64,000 nt of DNA. Source: Isoetes taiwanensis (Eukaryota > Streptophyta > Lycopodiopsida > Isoetales > Isoetaceae). Below the pieces are notes generated by a model, which was given only the letters and a program-made list of their open reading frames with translations, had not been told where the DNA came from and made no database searches. Made by a program: the position numbers and the translations under genes. Of the stretch, positions 1 to 13,400 are shown one piece after another (the stretch's first letter is position 1; each line of letters begins with the position of its first letter). Location: NCBI GenBank assembly GCA_021234155.1, contig JAJEKV010000022.1:8682934-8746933 (forward strand), written 5' to 3'.

Positions 1-170
1 TGCGGTAATAGACCGAACACCAGTTCACAACGTTCAACGGCAACCCATCCAACAACCAACACCACGGAATGGAAGGGAATGGAATGGAAGGAAGAAGAAA
101 CAACGCCAACGGCAACCGTCCATCCAGCATAACTCCATCCATTCACACCACCTAACGGCCTCCTCCACGT
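1..170. other. Unassigned sequence left of the tandem array
   Basis: No gene is visible. A short GGAAT/ATGGA-rich purine run lies at about 63-105. Similarity to the 3.36 kb tandem unit begins near 170, at a stretch that aligns with about 6754, so this piece is either the left flank of the array or a copy too diverged to recognise by eye. Confidence 0.5.
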
Positions 171-3100
171 TAATACTGGGCAAGGGGATACAGGCGGTGA
201 AGGCCATAAGCCGTGAAAACTACTGCCTTTAGTCTCTTCTGCGTTTTACCGGCCATATGCTAATCTGGCGACCGACAGTAATGTGGTTTTCACCTTCACT
301 CAACATTGCTCGCTGGCCGTTCGGCGCAAAGCGCTGGTAGCTATGATCCGGAACATCCGCAATGTACCGACCAAGTCACGTAACTTGACGAAACCGTGAT
401 GGCCATATTTTACAACACGCCTGCCACGGATCCACCGCCGCTATGAAATATGTTTTTCTAATACTAAGAGGGTCGGGTAAAAACAGACAATGGTGTCCAA
501 CCGAGCTGGTATGAATTTGTAAAATATAGATTAAGTATTGTAACTATAAACTAAATTTCATGGAGCAATTTTTTTGACAAGACATATTGGTCTAATCGCT
601 GAATACTGCCCATTATCATGGAAGATATTCTCACCTTCATGCGTATATGAGCAGAAAGCGGTATGTTCCCTCTTTTACGCTTGTGTATTTTTGAAAGCAA
701 ACAGCATTATCGATTCTATCTTTTGTATGGAACATAAAACTGTGCTTGCACTATTTAAACAGACCCATGACAAATCAATACACCTAGCAATATGGCAGTG
801 GGCTTACCATCCGGCACGCAGTTTGCAGTGGTAATCACTTCTGGCCTGCGTCTCAAATGACCCGTTTTGATATTTAATTTTATGTCATATTATTGTCCTA
901 TTATATGTATGCGATATCGAATAACAAAGCACTACGAATTCAAATGTCTACTGGTCTCAGCGGTGTATTGGTTAAATGGAAAGAGACATGAAGTTTCATG
1001 CATATTGTCAAGTTCTAGTAAAATTTTCGCAAATGATGGAATATATCTTTAGAATGTTCATTCTGCCATTGCATAGACTTATAATGATTGATAATAACTT
1101 AGGGATTGACTCTGTGTTGATGTAGCAAAGAAGCTTAGTTGGACTAGGTTAATTCCATCGGTTTTTTAGACACTTCAACAGTACGGTGTATAACCAAGTG
1201 CTTGTGACTTGAGAATCATGTTCCTTACATTTCTCTGGCACCGCATGATGGACCCAGAATTTACTATTATTACCTTTGATTGCATGCCTGAGCTATAATA
1301 CTAACAATGCTCATTATCGTAGAGAATATTATGGTCGTGAAGATTGACATGGAAGTCGCTCTACCCGCATGGAACAAGAGCCAAGCAAAAAGCAAGCCTG
1401 ATAGCCACCTTTTATTACTGCAAGTCTAGATAATTTGAACTATCTTATATTTATACCCGAGTGATCGGCGAGATTGCACCATACAAGCTTAAAATGTTTT
1501 TAGATTTTCCAACGCTCTCCAATATTTTTCTAAAGTGGCCAAACCATCAGCACTTGCATTAAAAGACTATGCGCACTTTGCTAATCGCGTAAGTGTCTTA
1601 AGCCATTTCGGTTGGGCTCTAAAAGAGTATTTATAATCGATTGTTGTAGACAGGCTTGGTATTAAAAATTATGCCATTTCGGTTAGTTATTATGTGTCTT
1701 GAGCTCATTTAAGGCTCAAAAATATATCATACTTATTGTTAGATAAAGCCAACAAAAAATTATGCCACTGCCACATTATTTAAAAGTTCTGAGCTACTTA
1801 AGGCTCCCCAAAATATATTCATACTGACATTTTGACCGAGTATCATCTATTCGCAAACGATATTTCGGTCACATTAATCTCCACTTTCATATGTCAATTC
1901 CTAACCTTCTTGCGTAACTTCAATAGCGGTTGAGAGATGATAAAAGATTTGGCCAACAATGGTTTCAACCACTTTCGATTGCAGTGAGAATATTTCGATG
2001 AACTGGCGCGCACAAGCAACTCAAACTTTTAGACCAAGTAGCAGGGCGTAAGAAGCGAGCAAGTTATTGCTAAAAAGGTATTTTCAATCTTCTGACCGGA
2101 GCGACAGGTAAAGAAGCATAAGGAGAGGCCGAAGCGGAGCGAGCGGTTAGGTGAAGCATGACCTCTGCTAGAATAGTCTGCCCTCCCATACAGCAACATA
2201 AAAAGAGGTCAAACTACTTAACGGTTAAGAGATTTTATTTTTAACTATTGACACCATTGATGATTATCCTAATATGGTAGTTTATACGGCTTGAGCATTG
2301 GCACCGCATCATCCGCCATCGCGCTCCAACGTAATCAAACACCGGGCGAACCCCAAACCGACCTGAACACGGCAACATCTTCATCTCCTTTAGGCCAGTT
2401 TCATGCCCGACAAATTCGAACTTTTGGCATGCATTTTTCTTCAAGTGTTTTCGCCAGTTTCTTTCTTTGGCGCAGCGCTGCTTGACATTTGGCATTGGCA
2501 AGCAGCGTTTGTATGCAAAGCGGTGCTGTTCGATGGTGCCTTCAAAAAGATGCGCGTCGGCGTGGCTTAGTAGGCATCATCGCGTTAATTATGTGTATGC
2601 GGTGGTAGTCTTATTCTCCAGTTGGTTGTTCAACCATTTCATTTTGAAATCACCTCTTCGCTTAATATTCGGGAGAATATAAAAAGATAGGGTTTCGCTT
2701 AGCGGCTTCGAATTTAAAATCGGGTGAAGCCAAAATGCCGCGCCTGGCGTAGAAGTCTTCAGCCGCAAAATATGGTGATTTGCTCCATACAATGGTCAGT
2801 CAGAGTACCGGAAGCCTTCCATCATGCAGACTGTTCTAGGTCTTCTCGGTTCGTAGCCCCAAGCCCATATCCCAGCAGACGCAAAAGATATTGAAGTACG
2901 AAAAGCAGGTGGGTACCAAGGAGCGATTAGACAACACCAAAGCGGGCTTTTCCTGCGATGCCGAAGCTTCAAAGGTAAAAATAAAAAGCGATGTATTTCG
3001 AATAAGATACATTTTAGTTCGGGGAAGACTAATTGGAAGCGTCGTCGCACCGCCGGTTTAACCCAGCTTCTGAAACCCACAACATCAAGTCCGGTGATTA

Positions 3101-6100
3101 AAAGAACTGCAAAATGAATCGTGGATCGGTGGAAACGGCCTATACTCTAAGAAAGAATGCGCCTAATTGGCGTAGTTCAAGAAGAATGCCGGCAACAATA
3201 TACAAATAAAGAGGTGAGGACTTCTTTAATGTGCAGCACGTGAGCATTTCATCAATGCTCATTACAGTTTTAAACGGCTTAGGAATGCAATAAGGTGGAT
3301 CCTATTACTTAATATGCTATGCCGCAGATATCTATGCATTGATTTATCCTCAAGGTTGTATCTCTGTCTTTTCTGGCGAATACTGGTTAAAGCAAAGGGA
3401 TAAAGGGTGAAGGGTTGTGCCTTAGGTCCCAATGTACCTGGGCCCTCTATGTTTTGCCCATTAATATGCTAATTCATGACCTGGTTGGTTGCAGGTGTAT
3501 CGTGTTTTCACCTCCCTTTGTTTTACCTTACTGCTCGCTTTGATAAATGGTGTAGGGTATGCTTGAAATGAAGATAAGATCCGAACATCCAAACAAAGTT
3601 TCCACCTTAAGTTCTCACACAGACCGATGAAACCGAGTGGGCTATATTTTGCTAAATGATGTCATGGTTACATGGATCCATTAAGGCAAAAACACATAAG
3701 CTTAAATACTCAAGTAGGTCAGCAAAACAGATACAAACAAAGTCCAATCGAAATTTAAAGGTGCATGAATTGCAAAAACATAGATTGCCATTGTAACTGC
3801 TAAATCCAAATTCTGCAGCTAATCTCTTCTACGTCATCATTAGCTGGCCCATCAATCGCTTAATAATCGGCCCAATAATCGCCTAATATTGACTTCAATA
3901 TTTCCACCACAGCGCATATTATTTTATGCGTCAGACAAGTCTCTCACGCTTTGTATTTTTTTTAAGCAAACAAGTTGATTATCATCTTATCTTTTTTTAA
4001 TGCGAAAGCAAACATACAGTCCGTCCAGCTTGCACTATTTAAATAGAATGATGACAATCAATATGACTTAGTAATATGTGGTAGAAGCATGATCGCATGA
4101 AATTATGGGGTGGACCAGTCTACCTTATACCTTCAAATGACCAAGTTTACGTATTTAATTTATGTCATAGACATTGTCCTAATAGATACATAAGATAATG
4201 AATAACAAAGACTAATGACTCAAATGTCTAATGGGTCCGTTATGCATTGGTTAAATGTTATATTGGTTGAAACATGCATATTGTCAAGTTCTCAGAGCGA
4301 CTTGCAAATGATGGAACATGATTCTTTTAGAATGTAGGTACCATTCCCGCCATTGCATGACTTATAATGGATTGATAATACAACTTAGGATTGACCGGTT
4401 GATGTATGTGCTAGCTAGTTGGACTAGGCTAATTCTCTTCGGGTTTTTTAGACACTTCAATACATTGGTATAACCCGGTGTTACTTGTGACTTGAGAATC
4501 ATGTTCCTTACATTTACATCTGCATGATGGACTGCAATTTACTAGTTGATACCTTTGATTGCATGCTGATGCTATAATACTAACAATGTCTACTCTCATA
4601 CATTGTAGGAGAATATTATGGTCAGAAAGATTGAGATGATGAAGTCGTTCTACCAGTATGGAACAGTGAGCTAGAAGCAAAAGTAAGCCTTGATAGCAGT
4701 TCACTCTTTTATTAATGGTAAGTCTAGATAATTTGAACTATCTTATATTTATGCATCTGTTGATGTATTCATAGATTGCACCATACAAGTTTAAATGTTT
4801 TATAGATTTTCCTAAATCTACTCTCCAAATATTTTTCTAAAGTGGCCAAAACCACTAGGCACTTGCACAAAAGACTATGCCACTTACTACACTGTAAGTG
4901 TCTTAAGCCATTTAAGGCTCTAAAACATATTTATACTGATTGTTGTAGACGTTGCAGTTGCACAAAAATTATGCCACTCGGCTACACATTATGTGTCTTG
5001 AGCCATTTAAGGCTCAAAAACATATTCATACTGATTGTTGTAGATGTTGCAGTTGCACAAAAATTATGCCACTCGGCTACACATTATGTGTCTTGAGCCA
5101 TTTAAGGCTCTAAAATATATTCATACTGATTATTTTGACCATATCATCAGACCAAAATGATATTTTTGTCACATATCTCTCCACTTCTATATGTCAATTC
5201 CAATCCTTCTTATGTGACTTCTAATATTATTGAGATGATAAAAGATTTGACAACAATGGTTTCAACCACTTTCGATTGTAAAGGAGAATATTTGGATGAA
5301 TCAAGGCAGACAAGCACCAAACTTTTTAGACTGCAGTGTGCTACAAGAAGTTACAAGCTATTGCCAAAAGGTACGTCTTCTAATCTTCTAATCGATGACA
5401 CAAATAGGGTGTTGAAGCATATGAGTATATCGGGCTTGCTTGTTATATTAGGTAGGGCATGACCTCTGTTGTATAATTAGGGGTCTGCCCTCCCTAATAT
5501 TGCAGCAACATAAAAAGAGGTCAAAACTACTTAACGGTTGGAGGTAGGATTTTTTTTATTTTTAACTATTGACACCATTAGATGATTATCCAATATGATA
5601 TAGGAATATACAGTGAGCATTGAAGTATTGACATCCACATTTGTAGCCGACTGGGACTAAATACTTATGAACTTTGGGGTAAATCCATGACTTGAACATG
5701 TTGAGACATTTTGCATCTCCTTTTAGGCCAATGCATACCATTAAAATTGAACTTTGGCATGCATTTTTCTTCAAGTGTTTTCGCATGCATTTTTCTTTAA
5801 GTGCATGTTTGACATTTGGCATTGGCAAGCAAAAAGGCTTGCATGCAAAGTGTGCTAACGATGGTGCCTTTCAAAAAGATGCTCATGCATTAGTATATCA
5901 TCATGCGAATTATGACATGTACAAAGGGTAAGTAGTCTTATCTCCAAAGGGTTGCTAACCATTTCATTTTGAAATCACCTTTCGCTAATATTCGTGGAGA
6001 AATTAAAAAAGATAGGGTTTCAAGTTTAGCTTTAGCTCAGACCTAAAACTGAAGTACAAGCCAAAAACGGCTGCGCCGTATGGCAGAAGTCTCTCCAGGG

Positions 6101-7967
6101 CCGTGCAAATATGGTGATTTGCTCCATACAATGACAGTTCACATACTGGCTTCTCCATCAAGGTTAGTAGATCTGTTCTAGGTCTTCAGAATTCAGAGTC
6201 TGCTCCATATCCCATAGACGTGTAAAAGATATTTAGCACGAAGCGCTTATGGTGGTACCTCAAGGAGTGATTAGACAATGACCAAAGGGGCTTTTCCTAC
6301 ATTTAGGCCGGAAGGTAAAATAAAAAGGATGTATTTCAATAAGATACACATTTTAGTTCAGAAAGACGAATTGGAAGCGCTCAATAAGCAGCTGTTGGAT
6401 ACAGAACTGTTTTGGAGTGGTAACTTCATAATATTGAAGTCCTAAGTGATTAAAAGAACTGCAAAATGAATCGTGGATCTTGGTGGAAACACTATGCTCT
6501 AAGAAAGAATGCAGCTACTGATGGCTCAAGAAGAATGCTGGTGGCAACAATATACAAATAAAGAGCAAGTAGAGGATTCCTTAATAGGTAGCACAGGGAG
6601 TATTTCATATCAATGCTCATTAATAGTTTTTAAACGGTTTAGGAATGTAATAAGGTGGATCCTATTACTTGAATATACATATGCTGCAGATATCTATGCA
6701 TTGATTTATCCTCAAGGTTGCATTTCCTTGTCTTTTTTCTATGAATACGAACATTGGGCAAAGGGATACAAAGGGTGAAGGGCTATAAGCCGTGAAAACC
6801 CAATGTACCTTTTGGCCCTTCATGTTTTACCATTAATATGCTAATTCATGACTGATTGGCTGCAGGTACGTGGTTTTCACCTCCCTTTGTCTACCATTTG
6901 CTCGCTTGGATGTGTTCTATGGAAAAAGGGCGTTGGAATGGAAGATAAGATCTGGAACATCTGCAACAGCTGACCTTAAGTTCTTCACAGAATCGTGATG
7001 AAACCTGATGGCTATATTTTGCTAACATGCTGTTGTTACATGGATCCATTAAGGTATGAAATACATGTTTTCAATACTCAAGTAGGCTGGCAAAAACAGA
7101 TACAATGGTGTCCACCGAGTTTAAAGGTGCATGAATTGTAAAATATAGATTGCTATTGTAATCATAAATCCAAATTTCATGGAAGCATCTTTTGATAAGA
7201 CATATTGGTCTAATACTGCTGAATACTGGTCTAATACTGCTGAATATTGACTTAATATTTCCACTAATATGCATATTTATTATGCTGTATGTTCCCCTCT
7301 TTACGCTTTTGGATTTGTATTTTTTGAAAGCAAACAAGTTGATTATCATCTTATCTTTTGTAATGCTTTTACATACAGTCCAAAGCTTGCACTATTTAAA
7401 TAGACTTTGCATGACAATCAATATGACTTAGTAATATGTGGTAGAAGCATGATCGTCAGAAGAAATTATGGGGTGGACCAGTCTACCTTATACCTTCAAA
7501 TGACCAAGTTTCTGTATTTAATTTATGTCATAGACATTGTCCTAATAGATACATAAGATAATGAATAACAAAGACTAATGACTCAAATGTCTAATGGGTC
7601 TGTTATGCATTGGTTAAATGTTATATTGGTTGAAACATGCATATTGTCAAGTTCTGTAGCAGCTTGCAAATGATGGAACATGATTCTTTAGAATGTAGGT
7701 ACCATTCCTGTCATTGCATGACTTATAATGGATTGATAATACAACTTAGGGATTGACCGAAGTTGATGTATGTGCTAGCTAGTTGGACTAGGCTAATTCT
7801 ACTGGGTTTTTTTAGACACTTCAATACATTGGTATAACCAGTGTTACTTGTGACTTGAGAATCATGTTCCTTACATTTACATCTGCATGATGGACTGCAA
7901 TTTACTAGTTGATACCTTTGATTGCATGCTGATGCTATAATACTAACAATGTCTACTCTCATACATT

Positions 7968-8046
7968 GTAGGAGAATATTATGGTCAGAAAGATTGAGAT
8001 GATGAAGTCGTTCTACCAGTATGGAACAGTGAGCTAGAAGCAAAAG
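7968..8046 (+). pseudogene. Exon-like segment with an in-frame stop, array unit
   Basis: Bounded by a TTGTAG acceptor and an AAAA|GTAAGC donor. In one frame it reads EYYGQKD, stop, DDEVVLPVWNSELEAK, which looks like genuine coding sequence interrupted by one TGA. The same layout is at about 4605-4683 and 11322-11400. Together with the other exon-like pieces it suggests each unit carries fragments of a spliced gene that no longer encodes a full protein. Confidence 0.35.
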
Positions 8047-8240
8047 TAAGCCTTGATAGCAGTTCACTCTTTTATTAATGGTAAGTCTAGATAATTTGAA
8101 CTATCTTATATTTATGCATCTGTTGATGTATTCATAGATTGCACCATACAAGTTTAAATGTTTTATAGATTTTCCTAAATCTACTCTCCAAATATTTTTC
8201 TAAAGTGGCCAAAACCACTAGGCACTTGCACAAAAGACTA

Positions 8241-8500
8241 TGCCACTCGGCTACACTGTAAGTGTCTTAAGCCATTTAAGGCTCTAAAACATATTTATAC
8301 TGATTGTTGTAGACGTTGCAGTTGCACAAAAATTATGCCACTCGGCTACACATTATGTGTCTTGAGCCATTTAAGGCTCAAAAACATATTCATACTGATT
8401 GTTGTAGATGTTGCAGTTGCACAAAAATTATGCCACTCGGCTACACATTATGTGTCTTGAGCCATTTAAGGCTCTAAAATATATTCATACTGATTATTTT
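8241..8500. repeat. 95-bp sub-repeat, three copies, inside each array unit
   Basis: Within the unit, the segment beginning tgccactcgg occurs at 8241, 8336 and 8431, a period of 95 bp. Each copy contains the inverted repeat TTGAGCC-ATTTAA-GGCTCAA or a near variant. Equivalent triplets lie near 4880-5130 and 11600-11850, and a degraded version near 1590-1810. Confidence 0.8.
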
Positions 8501-8579
8501 GACCATATCATCAGACCAGAAATGATATTTTTGTCACATATCTCTCCACTTCTATATGTCAATTCCAATCCTTCTTATG

Positions 8580-8736
8580 TGACTTCTAATATTATTGAGA
8601 TGATAAAAGATTTGACAACAATGGTTTCAACCACTTTCGATTGTAAAGGAGAATATTTGGATGAATCAAGGCAGACAAGCACCAAACTTTTTAGACTGCA
8701 GTGTGCTACAAGAAGTTACAAGCTATTGCCAAAAGG
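8580..8736 (+). pseudogene. Exon-like segment of the array unit, ends at a GT donor
   Basis: An open stretch conserved in the inner copies (equivalents near 5222-5371 and 11940-12094) encodes a charged peptide including GEYLDESRQTSTKLFRLQC and ends ...LLPKG at a good donor (AAAAG|GTACGT). No family was recognised. The surrounding open frame of up to 139 codons runs through the 95-bp sub-repeats and probably does not reflect a real protein start. It may be an exon of a gene amplified with the array, or chance. Confidence 0.35.
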
Positions 8737-9203
8737 TACGTCTTCTAATCTTCTAATCGATGACACAAATAGGGTGTTGAAGCATATGAGTATATCGGGC
8801 TTGCTTGTTATATTAGGTAGGGCATGACCTCTGTTGTATAATTAGGGGTCTGCCCTCCCTAATATTGCAGCAACATAAAAAGAGGTCAAAACTACTTAAC
8901 GGTTGGAGGTAGGATTTTTTTTATTTTTAACTATTGACACCATTAGATGATTATCCAATATGATATAGGAATATACAGTTGAGCATTGAAGTATTGACAT
9001 CCACATTTGTAGCCGACTGGGACTAAATACTTATGAACTTTGGGGTAAATCCATGACTTGAACATGTTGAGACATTTTGCATCTCCTTTTAGGCCAATGC
9101 ATACCATTAAAATTGAACTTTGGCATGCATTTTTCTTCAAGTGTTTTCGCATGCATTTTTCTTTAAGTGCATGTTTGACATTTGGCATTGGCAAGCAAAA
9201 AGG

Positions 9204-9293
9204 CTTGCATGCAAAGTGTGCTAACGATGGTGCCTTTCAAAAAGATGCTCATGCATTAGTATATCATCATGCGAATTATGACATGTACAAGGG
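9204..9293 (+). pseudogene. Exon-like segment of the array unit (HAKCANDGAFQKDAHALVYHH)
   Basis: The reading frame contains HAKCANDGAFQKDAHALVY and ends at ACAAGG|GTAAGT, a strong plant donor. It is present in the copies near 5845-5930, here, and near 12560-12645. The last of these has a 19-bp insertion (about 12646-12664) that introduces a stop just before the donor. The protein family was not recognised. Confidence 0.35.
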
Positions 9294-10226
9294 TAAGTAG
9301 TCTTATCTCCAAAGGGTTGCTAACCATTTCATTTTGAAATCACCTTTCGCTAATATTCGTGGAGAAATTAAAAAAGATAGGGTTTCAAGTTTAGCTTTAG
9401 CTCAGACCTAAAACTGAAGTACAAGCCAAAAACGGCTGCGCCGTATGGCAGAAGTCTCTCCAGGGCCGTGCAAATATGGTGATTTGCTCCATACAATGAC
9501 AGTTCACATACTGGCTTCTCCATCAAGGTTAGTAGATCTGTTCTAGGTCTTCTGAATTCAGAGTCTGCTCCATATCCCATAGACGTGTAAAAGATATTTA
9601 GCACAGAGCAGTTATGGTGGTACCTCAAGGAGTGATTAGACAATGACCAAAGGGGCTTTTCCTACATTTAGGCCGGAAGGTAAAATAAAAAGGATGTATT
9701 TCAAATAAGATACACATTTTAGTTCAGAAAGACGAATTGGAAGCGCTCAATAAGCAGCTGTTGGATACAGAACTGTTTTGGAGTGGTAACTTCATAATAT
9801 TGAAGTCCTAAGTGATTAAAAGAACTGCAAAATGAATCGTGGATCTTGGTGGAAACACTATGCTCTAAGAAAGAATGCAGCTACTGATGGCTCAAGAAGA
9901 ATGCTGGTGGCAACAATATACAAATAAAGAGCAAGTAGAGGATTCCTTAATAGGTAGCACAGGGAGTATTTCATATCAATGCTCATTAATAGTTTTTAAA
10001 CGGTTTAGGAATGTAATAAGGTGGATCCTATTACTTGAATATACATATGCTGCAGATATCTATGCATTGATTTATCCTCAAGGTTGCATTTCCTTGTCTT
10101 TTTTCTATGAATACGAACATTGGGCAAAGGGATACAAAGGGTGAAGGGCTATAAGCCGTGAAAACCCAATGTACCTTTTGGCCCTTCATGTTTTACCATT
10201 AATATGCTAATTCATGACTGATTGGC

Positions 10227-10424
10227 TGCAGGTACGTGGTTTTCACCTCCCTTTGTCTACCATTTGCTCGCTTGGATGTGTTCTATGGAAAAAGGGCGTT
10301 GGAATGGAAGATAAGATCTGGAACATCTGCAACAGCTGACCTTAAGTTCTTCACAGAATCGTGATGAAACCTGATGGCTATATTTTGCTAACATGCTGTT
10401 GTTACATGGATCCATTAAGGTATG
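10227..10424 (+). pseudogene. Exon-like segment of the array unit (RLDVFYGKRALEWKIRSG)
   Basis: After a ctgcag acceptor the frame reads through VFTSLCLPFARLDVFYG and KRALEWKIRSGTSA to a TGA. The conserved block continues to a possible ATTAAG|GTATGA donor. Homologous blocks are at about 276-470, 3490-3690, 6865-7060 and 13610-13800, and copy-to-copy differences concentrate here at CTG/CAG/CCGG sites. The family was not recognised. Confidence 0.3.
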
Positions 10425-13400
10425 AAATACATGTTTTCAATACTCAAGTAGGCTGGCAAAAACAGATACAATGGTGTCCACCGAGTTTAAAGGTGCATGA
10501 ATTGTAAAATATAGATTGCTATTGTAATCATAAATCCAAATTTCATGGAAGCATCTTTTGATAAGACATATTGGTCTAATACTGCTGAATACTGGTCTAA
10601 TACTGCTGAATATTGACTTAATATTTCCACTAATATGCATATTTATTATGCTGTATGTTCCCTCTTTACGCTTGTGTATTTTTGAAAGCAAACAAGTTGA
10701 TTATCATCTTATCTTTTGTAATGCGGAACATACAGGTCCAGGCTTGCACTATTTAAATAGACTGCATGACAATCAATATGACTTAGTAATATGTGGTAGA
10801 AGCATGATCGGTACAGAAATTATGGGGTGGACCAGTCTACCTTATACCTTCAAATGACCAAGTTTCTGTATTTAATTTATGTCATAGACATTGTCCTAAT
10901 AGATACATAAGATAATGAATAACAAAGACTAATGACTCAAATGTCTAATGGGTCTGTTATGCATTGGTTAAATGTTATATTGGTTGAAACATGCATATTG
11001 TCAAGTTCTGTAGCAGCTTGCAAATGATGGAACATGATTCTTTAGAATGTAGGTACCATTCCTGTCATTGCATGACTTATAATGGATTGATAATACAACT
11101 TAGGGATTGACCGAAGTTGATGTATGTGCTAGCTAGTTGGACTAGGCTAATTCTACTGGGTTTTTTTAGACACTTCAATACATTGGTATAACCAGTGTTA
11201 CTTGTGACTTGAGAATCATGTTCCTTACATTTACATCTGCATGATGGACTGCAATTTACTAGTTGATACCTTTGATTGCATGCTGATGCTATAATACTAA
11301 CAATGTCTACTCTCATACATTGTAGGAGAATATTATGGTCAGAAAGATTGAGATGATGAAGTCGTTCTACCAGTATGGAACAGTGAGCTAGAAGCAAAAG
11401 TAAGCCTTGATAGCAGTTCACTCTTTTATTAATGGTAAGTCTAGATAATTTGAACTATCTTATATTTATGCATCTGTTGATGTATTCATAGATTGCACCA
11501 TACAAGTTTAAATGTTTTATAGATTTTCCTAAATCTACTCTCCAAATATTTTTCTAAAGTGGCCAAAACCACTAGGCACTTGCACAAAAGACTATGCCAC
11601 TCGGCTACACTCTGTAAGTGTCTTAAGCCATTTAAGGCTCTAAAACATATTTATACTGATTGTTGTAGACGTTGCAGTTGCACAAAAATTATGCCACTTT
11701 CGGCACATTATTATGTGTCTTGAGCCATTTAAGGCTCAAAAACATATTTATACTGATTGTTGTAGATGTTGCAGTTGCACAAAAATTATGCCACTCGGCT
11801 ACACATTATGTGTCTTGAGCCATTTAAGGCTCTAAAATATATTCATACTGATTATTTTGACCATATCATCAGACCAGAAATGATATTTTTGTCACATATC
11901 TCTCCACTTCTATATGTCAATTCCAATCCTTCTTATGTGACTTCTAATATTATTGAGATGATAAAAGATTTGACAACAATGGTTTCAACCACTTTCGATT
12001 GTAAAGGAGAATATTTGGATGAATCAAGGCAGACAAGCACCAAACTTTTTAGACTGCAGTGTGCTACAAGAAGTTACAAGCTATTGCCAAAAGGTACGTC
12101 TTCTAATCTTCTAATCGATGACACAAATAGGGTGTTGAAGCATATGAGTATATCGGGCTTGCTTGTTATATTAGGTAGGGCATGACCTCTGTTGTATAAT
12201 TAGGGGTCTGCCCTCCCTAATATTGCAGCAACATAAAAAGAGGTCAAAACTACTTAACGGTTGGAGGTAGGATTTTTTTTATTTTTAACTATTGACACCA
12301 TTAGGTGATTATCCAATATGATATAGGAATATACAGTTGAGCATTGAAGTATTGACATCCACATTTGTAGCCGACTGGGACTAAATACTTATGAACTTTG
12401 GGGTAAATCCATGACTTGAACATGTTGAGACATTTTGCATCTCCTTTTAGGCCAATGCATACCATTAAAATTGAACTTTGGCATGCATTTTTCTTCAAGT
12501 GTTTTCGCATGCATTTTTCTTTAAGTGCATGTTTGACATTTGGCATTGGCAAGCAAAAAGGCTTGCATGCAAAGTGTGCTAACGATGGTGCCTTTCAAAA
12601 AGATGCTCATGCATTAGTATATCATCATGCGAATTATGACATGTAAATTGGCTTCTTATTTTACAAGGGTAAGTAGTCTTATCTCCAAAGGGTTGCTAAC
12701 CATTTCATTTTGAAATCACCTTTCGCTAATATTCGTGGAGAAATTAAAAAAGATAGGGGTTCAAGTTTAGCTTTAGCTCAGACCTAAAACTGAAGTACAA
12801 GCCAAAAACGGCTGCGCCGTATGGCAGAAGTCTCTCCAGGGCCGTGCAAATATGGTGATTTGCTCCATACAATGACAGTTCACATACTGGCTTCTCCATC
12901 AAGGTTAGTAGATCTGTTCTAGGTCTTCTGAATTCAGAGTCTGCTCCATATCCCATAGACGTGTAAAAGATATTTAGCACAGAGCAGTTATGGTGGTACC
13001 TCAAGGAGTGATTAGACAATGACCAAAGGGGCTTTTCCTACATTTAGGCCGGAAGGTAAAATAAAAAGGATGTATTTCGAATAAGATACACATTTTAGTT
13101 CAGAAAGACGAATTGGAAGCGCTCAATAAGCAGATGTTGGATACAGAACTGTTTTGGAGTGGTAACTTCATAATATTGAAGTCCTAAGTGATTAAAAGAA
13201 CTGCAAAACGAATCGTGGATCTTGGTGGAAACACTATGCTCTAAGAAAGAATGCAGCTACTGATGGCTCAAGAAGAATGCTGGTGGCAACAATATACAAA
13301 TAAAGAGCAAGTAGAGGATTCCTTAATAGGTAGCACAGGGAGTATTTCATATCAATGCTCATTAATAGTTTTTAAACGGTTTAGGAATGTAATAAGGTGG

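Noticed and set aside
8241-8500. CRISPR-like spaced repeats
   Set aside because: The 95-bp units are contiguous with no variable spacers, in a eukaryotic context.
4429-11421. Minus-strand open frame starting MNCYQGLLLLLAHCSILV, conserved in three array copies
   Set aside because: Conservation follows from recent array duplication; the opposite strand shows better exon-like features (acceptor, donor, EYYGQKD...ELEAK).
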